Positions 7,210-11,673 of a stretch of 11,673 nucleotides of DNA are shown in pieces. The DNA comes from Lysobacterales bacterium. Its GTDB lineage: Bacteria; Pseudomonadota; Gammaproteobacteria; Xanthomonadales; SZUA-36. Under the pieces are notes generated by a model, which was not told the DNA's origin, made no database searches, and worked only from the letters and a program-made list of their open reading frames with translations. Each line of letters starts with the position of its first letter. Positions within the stretch are counted from its first letter, which is position 1. Made by a program: the position numbers and the translations under genes. The stretch covers positions 1-11,673 of the forward strand of contig JARFQZ010000003.1 of assembly GCA_029287515.1 (NCBI GenBank), read 5' to 3'.

Positions 7210-7839
7210 ATGAAAAACTCCTTTTCAAGGCAATCTGCCGGAGAGGCCGCCATTCTCGATGCAGCCGTGCGATTGTTTTCCGCCAATGGGTACGACGCCG
7301 TATCGATGCGGGAAGTAGCCAGCGAAGCCGGGGTCAGCAAGGCGAATATCTATCACCATTTTGATTCCAAGGAAGCGCTATACCGGGCCATACTTCACCA
7401 AAGCGCTGAAGATCTGTCCGGCCTGGTTGAAACGCTGGCCGAAGGCGCCGGATCATTCGAGTCCAGAATCTCTGAATTTGCCGCCGGACACCTGAAGCAC
7501 CTGGACGGCAATCCACTCGCTTCCCGCCTGATCATCAGGGAGGCGTTTTCAAGTGATGATGAACGCAGCAGGGTGCTGGTCGACCAGGTTTTCGGAAGCA
7601 TCTTCGAACGGATTGTCTCGATATTCCGCGCCGGGCAACAGGCTGGTGCGCTGCGCAGAGAACTGGATCCGGCGCTTTGTGCGACGTTGCTGATGGGTGC
7701 CGACGTTTTTTTCTTCCAGGCCCGCGACATGCTGAATCAGCTCCCCCAGGCTGATTTTGCAGCGCATCCAGCCCGGTTCAGCAGGGAAATGGTGGAAGTG
7801 ATGCTCAGGGGCATGATGAATCCGGAGGGGGAGGGGTAG
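7210..7839 (+). CDS. TetR/AcrR-family transcriptional regulator of the efflux operon
   Basis: The product has 209 residues, the normal size for the family. Residues about 13-59 form the TetR DNA-binding domain: AAILDAAVRLFSANGYDAVS leads into the helix-turn-helix (about 32-51, MREVASEAGVSKANIYHHF), followed by SKEALY. The remaining C-terminal part is a helical ligand-binding and dimer domain; its sequence does not tell me the ligand. The ATG at 7210 follows a GG-rich ribosome site (GGTGG, 7201-7205). A palindromic operator sits 17 bases upstream. The gene leads an operon with a membrane-fusion protein and an RND permease, starting 2 bases before the former, so a local repressor of pump expression is the likely role. 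Placing it first in the operon means it would repress itself as well as the pump. Confidence 0.93.
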   Translation: MKNSFSRQSAGEAAILDAAVRLFSANGYDAVSMREVASEAGVSKANIYHHFDSKEALYRAILHQSAEDLSGLVETLAEGAGSFESRISEFAAGHLKHLDGNPLASRLIIREAFSSDDERSRVLVDQVFGSIFERIVSIFRAGQQAGALRRELDPALCATLLMGADVFFFQARDMLNQLPQADFAAHPARFSREMVEVMLRGMMNPEGEG

Positions 7840-7841
7840 CC

Positions 7842-8951
7842 ATGAAAAAGCGGATGGTTATTCGATCAGCACTGGTGTCTGGCTGCCTGGCGCTGTCGGC
7901 CTGTGGGGGATCGGGTGATGGAGAGCCCGGCAGTTCCTCAGGGGTGCAGAGACCCCCTGTCGCTGTGACCGTTCAGCCGGCAGTGATTGATGAAGTCAGG
8001 TCCGAGTTGTATTCGGTAGGCCGGATCGTCAGTCGCAATACGCCGACCCTTGCTTCCGAAATCAATGCGCGGGTCATTGAGGTCCGGGTGGATGAAGGCC
8101 GGCCCGTGGTCAAAGGCCAGGTGCTGATCCTGCTCGATACCACGGCTTTCGCGTTGGCGCGCCTCGAGGCAGAGGCTGATATCCAGCGGCTGACAGCCAG
8201 TATCGCCAACGAAGAACGCCGCGTGGCCCGTTACCGGGACCTGAAGACAAAAGACATGATGCCGGAGGAACGCCTGGACGACGCCGAGGCTGCGCTTGCT
8301 GTCGACCGGGCTTCGTTGACGGGGGCGCAGGCACGCCTCGCCATAGCGCTTGATCGACTGTCAAAAACCGAGTTGGTCTCACCGGTGGACGGTGTAGTCG
8401 AAACGCGCCATGTTTCGGTGGGCGATTATGTTCAGGCCGGAGGAGCGCTGATCACGTTGACCGATACAGTCGACCTGAGAGTGGAGTTGCCTTTCCCGGA
8501 AACGGTTGGTCACCTGGTGGCGGCCGGGCAGACGCTGTTTTTGGAAAGCCCGATTGCTCCGGGCCTGGTCCTGGAGTCGGAGGTCGGTCACATCCGGCCC
8601 CAGGTGGGGTCCATGAGCCGATCACTGGTGGTCATTACCGAGATAAGCAACCCGGGTCGCTGGAGACCGCAGGCGACAGTGGAAGCGACCCTGGTCGTGG
8701 ATGTCCGGACGGACGCGATCATTGTCCCCGCAGCTTCCGTTGTCAAAAGACCGGCGGGCTATGTGGTTTACAGCGTTGACGCTTCGCAGCAGGGCCTTGC
8801 GAGACAGCGGCTGGTAGAAACCGGCGTGGTAAAAGACGGCCGGGTCGAGATTCTGAGCGGCCTGGAGCCCGGGGCGCTGGTGGTTGTGGAAGGTGCAGCT
8901 TACTTGACGGACGGGGCGCGGGTTTCCATGCAGGAGGCTTCGGGTGAATGA
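7842..8951 (+). CDS. RND efflux periplasmic adaptor (membrane-fusion lipoprotein)
   Basis: The product has 369 residues and links the inner-membrane RND pump to an outer-membrane channel. A signal peptide with a positive start (MKKRM) ends in the lipobox LSA-Cys21, so it is a lipoprotein. Two lipoyl half-motifs (about 69-99 and 176-206, the latter with SPVDGVV) flank an alpha-helical hairpin (about 103-172). Then come a beta-barrel domain (about 210-290) and a membrane-proximal domain. At the hairpin tip Arg130 and Leu134 of the RxxxLxxxxxxS channel-contact motif are present, but the Ser position is Pro141. The ribosome site is a strong GA-rich tract at 7823-7835, inside the end of tetR; the start is 2 bases after the tetR stop. 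The gene end overlaps the RND start by 8 bases. No outer-membrane factor gene is visible in the window. Confidence 0.93.
   Translation: MKKRMVIRSALVSGCLALSACGGSGDGEPGSSSGVQRPPVAVTVQPAVIDEVRSELYSVGRIVSRNTPTLASEINARVIEVRVDEGRPVVKGQVLILLDTTAFALARLEAEADIQRLTASIANEERRVARYRDLKTKDMMPEERLDDAEAALAVDRASLTGAQARLAIALDRLSKTELVSPVDGVVETRHVSVGDYVQAGGALITLTDTVDLRVELPFPETVGHLVAAGQTLFLESPIAPGLVLESEVGHIRPQVGSMSRSLVVITEISNPGRWRPQATVEATLVVDVRTDAIIVPAASVVKRPAGYVVYSVDASQQGLARQRLVETGVVKDGRVEILSGLEPGALVVVEGAAYLTDGARVSMQEASGE
8932..8946 (+). promoter_or_regulatory. Ribosome binding site that sets a GTG start for the RND gene
   Basis: A perfect AGGAGG (8932-8937) lies 6 bases before an in-frame GTG (8944-8946), still inside the adaptor gene. 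The alternative in-frame ATG at 8983 has only a weak GGGA upstream. I therefore chose GTG, which gives an 8-base overlap with the adaptor gene and implies translational coupling. Confidence 0.7.
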
Positions 8952-11673
8952 AGCATCGCCCGGCGGCGCCGGGACCAACGTGATGACCGCCTTTGGCAAA
9001 AGCCTGCCTGAACTTGCGATCAACCGCCACATTTTTGCTTACATGCTTTCAGGCGTGTTGCTGTTGTTCGGTCTCATCAGTTTCGATCGCATCGGTGTGG
9101 ACCGGTTTCCCGAGATCGAATTTCCGATGATCTCCATCCGCACGATTCTCCCCGGCGCCAGCCCGGAGATCATCGATTCCAGCGTAACCAATATCATCGA
9201 GACCAAGGTAAACAGTGTTCCCGGTATCGAACACATACAGTCCACCTCCGCTCCCGGCGTATCGGTGATCGTGGTGCGGTTCGGCCTGGACAAGCAGGTA
9301 GACGTGGCTTTTAACGAGGTGCAGGCCAAGGTCAACCAGGTGCTGCCGGAACTTCCCAGGCAAACGGACCCGCCGGTGGTGGCCAAGGTTGAATTCGGTT
9401 CGCTGCCCATCATGTGGCTGGCATTGAGCGGTGACCGGACACTGCAGCAACTCAACCAGTATGCAAGAAATATAATTAAAAAACGGCTGGAAACTATTGA
9501 TGGAATTGGAGAAATAAGATTAGGTGGCGAGCGTCGAAGGACCATCCGCGTCAACCTGGACCCGGACCGGATGGCGGCGTTCGGCATCGCGGTGAACGAC
9601 GTGGTGGGTGCTTTCGCGACGGAGCACGTGCGCCTGCAGGGCGGTTTCCTGGTGGGAGGCGAACGGGAAGAACTGGTTCAGCTGGACATCGAATACCATT
9701 CCCCCGAAGAGTTGGAAGCCCTGATCGTGGCCTATCCCGAGGGCGCACCTCTGCGGCTATCCGACATCGCTGAAATCGAAGACGGCCTTGAGGATCATCG
9801 CCAGTTCGCCAGTTTCAATGGCCAACCCACCGTGGGGCTGGGAATCGTCAAGGTGCAGAAATCCAATACCGTGGCAATCGTGGATGAGGTCAACCGCCGC
9901 CTGGAGGAGGAAATTCTGCCCGAGCTGCCACCCGGGCTGAACCTGGGTGTGGCCTTCAGCGACGCCGAACTGATCGAGGACATCGTGGCCGCACTGGAAG
10001 AGCACATAATCCTGGGCACCCTGCTGACTGCGCTGGTCGTATTTCTCTTTCTGAAAAGCCTGTCTTCGACCCTGATTATTGCTGCCGCCATTCCTGTTTC
10101 CCTGCTTGGGGCGGTAGCTGTGATGTATTTCTCCGGTTTTACTTTCAACACCATGACGCTGCTGGGTTTGCTGTTGCTGATCGGCATTGTCGTGGATGAC
10201 GCCATCGTTGTCCTGGAGAACATCTACCGCCAACGGGAACTGGGTAACGATGACCCGGTGGACGCCGCCAGCCGTGGAAGCCGCCAGGTGGTTTTCGCCG
10301 TGCTGGCAGCCACCCTGACGCTGGTCGCCATTTTCGCGCCGGTCATTTTCATGGAAGGCATCATCGGCAGCTTCTTCCGTTCATTCGCGGTTGTCGTGAC
10401 GGTTGGAGTAATGGTGTCGCTATTCGTCTCGCTGACGCTCACGCCGGCCCTGTGTTCGCGGCACCTTGGTTTTTCAAAACAACACGGACGTATTTACCGC
10501 GTGATCGAAGCCCGGTTCCAGGCCATGGACCGGGGCTATCGGCGTTTGATTTCGTTCAGCCTGGGGCACCGCTGGACGGTGGTGGCTGCGGCGGCTGCGA
10601 CGGTTTTGCTCAGCGGGTTCATTTTCGGGCAGATCGACAAGGGCTTTATGCCCGAGGAAGACGAGGGCCGCTTTATTGTCGCGTTGAAGGCGCCATTGGG
10701 TTCCAGCATCGATTACACGGAATCCAGGATCAGGCGGGTGGAAGCCATATTGTCCCAGTACCCTGAAATCACCGGCTCCTTCGCGACCATTGGAGAAGAC
10801 CAGGCGAGGCAGGTCAGCCGGGCCAATCTCATCGTAAAGCTCGCCCGCTGGGAGGACCGCAACACATCCCAGAGAGAAATCATGCAGATGCTGCGTGAGC
10901 GGTTCGAAATAATCCCCGGCGTCGAAGTATTCGTCACCGAAATGCCGATCGTGGGCGGTCAGCGGGGCGACCCTCTGCAGTTTGTCCTGCAGGGGCCCGA
11001 GCTTGAAAAGGTCGCATCCCTGGCTGCGCAGCTCAAACAGCAGCTTGACCAGGTGCCGGGACTGGGTCAGCTCGATATCGATCTTCAGCTGGATCTCCCC
11101 CAGCTGGAGATGGTGTTGTCCCGCGAGAGGATTCACAGCCTGGGCATTACATCCAGGGATGTCGCGATGGCGGTGAATGTCATGTCCGGCGGCTACGACA
11201 TCGCCCGTTACAATGACGATCCGGGAGATGGGGAACGGTACGACATCCGGCTGAAAGCGGGGGAAGGGCAGCTTGAACGGGCTCCCGATCTGAGCCGCAT
11301 CTACATCCGCTCCCGAATGGGTGAGCTGGTCCGGCTGGATAATCTGGCCCGGCTGGATCCGGGCCTGGGGCCAGCCGTGGTCTCGCGTTATGATCTGCAG
11401 TACTCTGCCACGTTTCTTGGCACACCCACCATTGCAGAAGCGGCAGCCATCGCCAAAGTGCGCGAGATTTCCGAACAGCTGATGCCTGCAGGTTACCGGG
11501 TCAGGATGACAGGGCGCTCGGAGGAATTCGGGAAAACGGCCTATTACATGCTGTTCGCTTTCGTTACGGCGATGATCCTGGTTTATATGGTTCTGGCCAG
11601 CCAGTTCAACTCCTTCGTACAACCGCTGATCATCATGGTGGCGCAGCCGCTGGCCATCATCGGCGGAGTAGGG
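8944..11673 (+). CDS. RND efflux permease, HAE1-like (3' partial)
   Basis: This is an inner-membrane proton-driven pump subunit of the AcrB/MexB class. The frame stays open to the window end, giving 910 residues; the family is usually 1020-1050, so the last transmembrane helices are missing. Segments seen: TM1 about 30-49; first periplasmic porter loop about 50-350; TM2 about 354-373; TM3 377-397; TM4 with the proton-relay pair Asp418-Asp419 in GIVVDDAIVVLENIYR; TM5 and TM6 about 449-504, ending TLTPALCSRHL; TM7 about 544-564; second periplasmic loop about 570-865; TM8 (YYMLFAFVTAMILVYMVLAS). The relay Lys, Thr and Arg of TM10-11 fall outside the window. The Asp pair favours a drug/hydrophobe exporter over a metal exporter; the substrate is unknown. 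A GTG start at 8944 is preferred, giving an unusually long cytosolic lead of about 29 residues before TM1; ATG 8983 would shorten it. It carries an AT-rich codon patch at 9460-9525. Confidence 0.94.
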   Translation, partial: MNEASPGGAGTNVMTAFGKSLPELAINRHIFAYMLSGVLLLFGLISFDRIGVDRFPEIEFPMISIRTILPGASPEIIDSSVTNIIETKVNSVPGIEHIQSTSAPGVSVIVVRFGLDKQVDVAFNEVQAKVNQVLPELPRQTDPPVVAKVEFGSLPIMWLALSGDRTLQQLNQYARNIIKKRLETIDGIGEIRLGGERRRTIRVNLDPDRMAAFGIAVNDVVGAFATEHVRLQGGFLVGGEREELVQLDIEYHSPEELEALIVAYPEGAPLRLSDIAEIEDGLEDHRQFASFNGQPTVGLGIVKVQKSNTVAIVDEVNRRLEEEILPELPPGLNLGVAFSDAELIEDIVAALEEHIILGTLLTALVVFLFLKSLSSTLIIAAAIPVSLLGAVAVMYFSGFTFNTMTLLGLLLLIGIVVDDAIVVLENIYRQRELGNDDPVDAASRGSRQVVFAVLAATLTLVAIFAPVIFMEGIIGSFFRSFAVVVTVGVMVSLFVSLTLTPALCSRHLGFSKQHGRIYRVIEARFQAMDRGYRRLISFSLGHRWTVVAAAAATVLLSGFIFGQIDKGFMPEEDEGRFIVALKAPLGSSIDYTESRIRRVEAILSQYPEITGSFATIGEDQARQVSRANLIVKLARWEDRNTSQREIMQMLRERFEIIPGVEVFVTEMPIVGGQRGDPLQFVLQGPELEKVASLAAQLKQQLDQVPGLGQLDIDLQLDLPQLEMVLSRERIHSLGITSRDVAMAVNVMSGGYDIARYNDDPGDGERYDIRLKAGEGQLERAPDLSRIYIRSRMGELVRLDNLARLDPGLGPAVVSRYDLQYSATFLGTPTIAEAAAIAKVREISEQLMPAGYRVRMTGRSEEFGKTAYYMLFAFVTAMILVYMVLASQFNSFVQPLIIMVAQPLAIIGGVG
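9460..9525 (+). other. AT-rich codon patch inside the RND gene
   Basis: By my count 19 of these 66 bases are G or C (about 29%), against about 60% on both sides. The codons switch abruptly to AGA, ATA, ATT, AAA, GGA and TTA, which are rare elsewhere in the gene, then return to GC-ending codons. The frame is intact, and the encoded stretch (about residues 173-194) reads as normal RND porter-domain sequence. The patch includes a run of six A at 9478-9483. Confidence 0.7.

Noticed and set aside
9478..9483. A6 run as a programmed -1 frameshift site in the RND gene
   Set aside because: The in-frame codons (ATT AAA AAA CGG) do not form a canonical X-XXY-YYZ heptamer, and the zero frame gives the full-length family protein.
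10474..11622. Long open frame of 382 codons on the minus strand opposite the RND gene
   Set aside because: The plus-strand RND frame has full family motifs throughout. The antisense frame has no recognisable domain and is expected from third-position GC bias.

Overview
This GC-rich window (roughly 60% by eye) looks like chromosomal DNA of a proteobacterium. A gammaproteobacterium is the best guess, because the alanine aminotransferase fragment and the PEP carboxylase resemble gammaproteobacterial forms. The serine-pathway enzymes are of the 'alphaproteobacterial/archaeal-like' phosphoserine aminotransferase type rather than the Escherichia coli type. I see no tRNA, rRNA, CRISPR array, insertion sequence or phage gene. 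Genes are tightly packed and the longest gap is 132 bases.

Layout. (1) Bases 1-776 (+) hold the C-terminal two thirds of an AlaA-type aminotransferase, cut by the window start. (2) Bases 801-1961 (-) hold a convergent gene for a predicted lipoprotein joining a transglutaminase-like Cys-His-Asp domain to TPR repeats. (3) Divergent from it, 2094-7106 (+) is a compact three-gene operon: serC, serA and ppc. The gaps are 4 bases and then a 4-base ATGA overlap. (4) The 103-base gap at 7107-7209 is a regulatory region. It holds a perfect FNR/Anr-type box, a -10-like hexamer and a 24-base TetR-type palindrome. (5) Bases 7210-11673 (+) hold a TetR-family regulator, a lipoprotein membrane-fusion protein and an RND efflux permease. 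The permease is cut by the window end after 910 codons.

How the parts may work together. SerA and SerC draw on 3-phosphoglycerate and glutamate to make phosphoserine. PEP carboxylase draws on phosphoenolpyruvate to make oxaloacetate, so the operon couples the lower-glycolysis branch points feeding serine and aspartate-family amino acids. By eye alignment, PEP carboxylase lacks the lysine that helps bind the inhibitor aspartate in the E. coli enzyme. SerA has changes at the serine-binding ACT motif and lacks the usual catalytic glutamate. The efflux operon appears to be autoregulated by its TetR protein. Unexpectedly, it also carries an oxygen- or redox-linked activator site at almost exactly the class II activation distance.

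I did not find a clearly new multi-gene system. The strongest leads are the FNR-box/TetR-operator promoter, the serC-serA-ppc arrangement with altered allosteric sites, the protease-like/TPR lipoprotein, and a sharply bounded AT-rich codon patch inside the RND gene.
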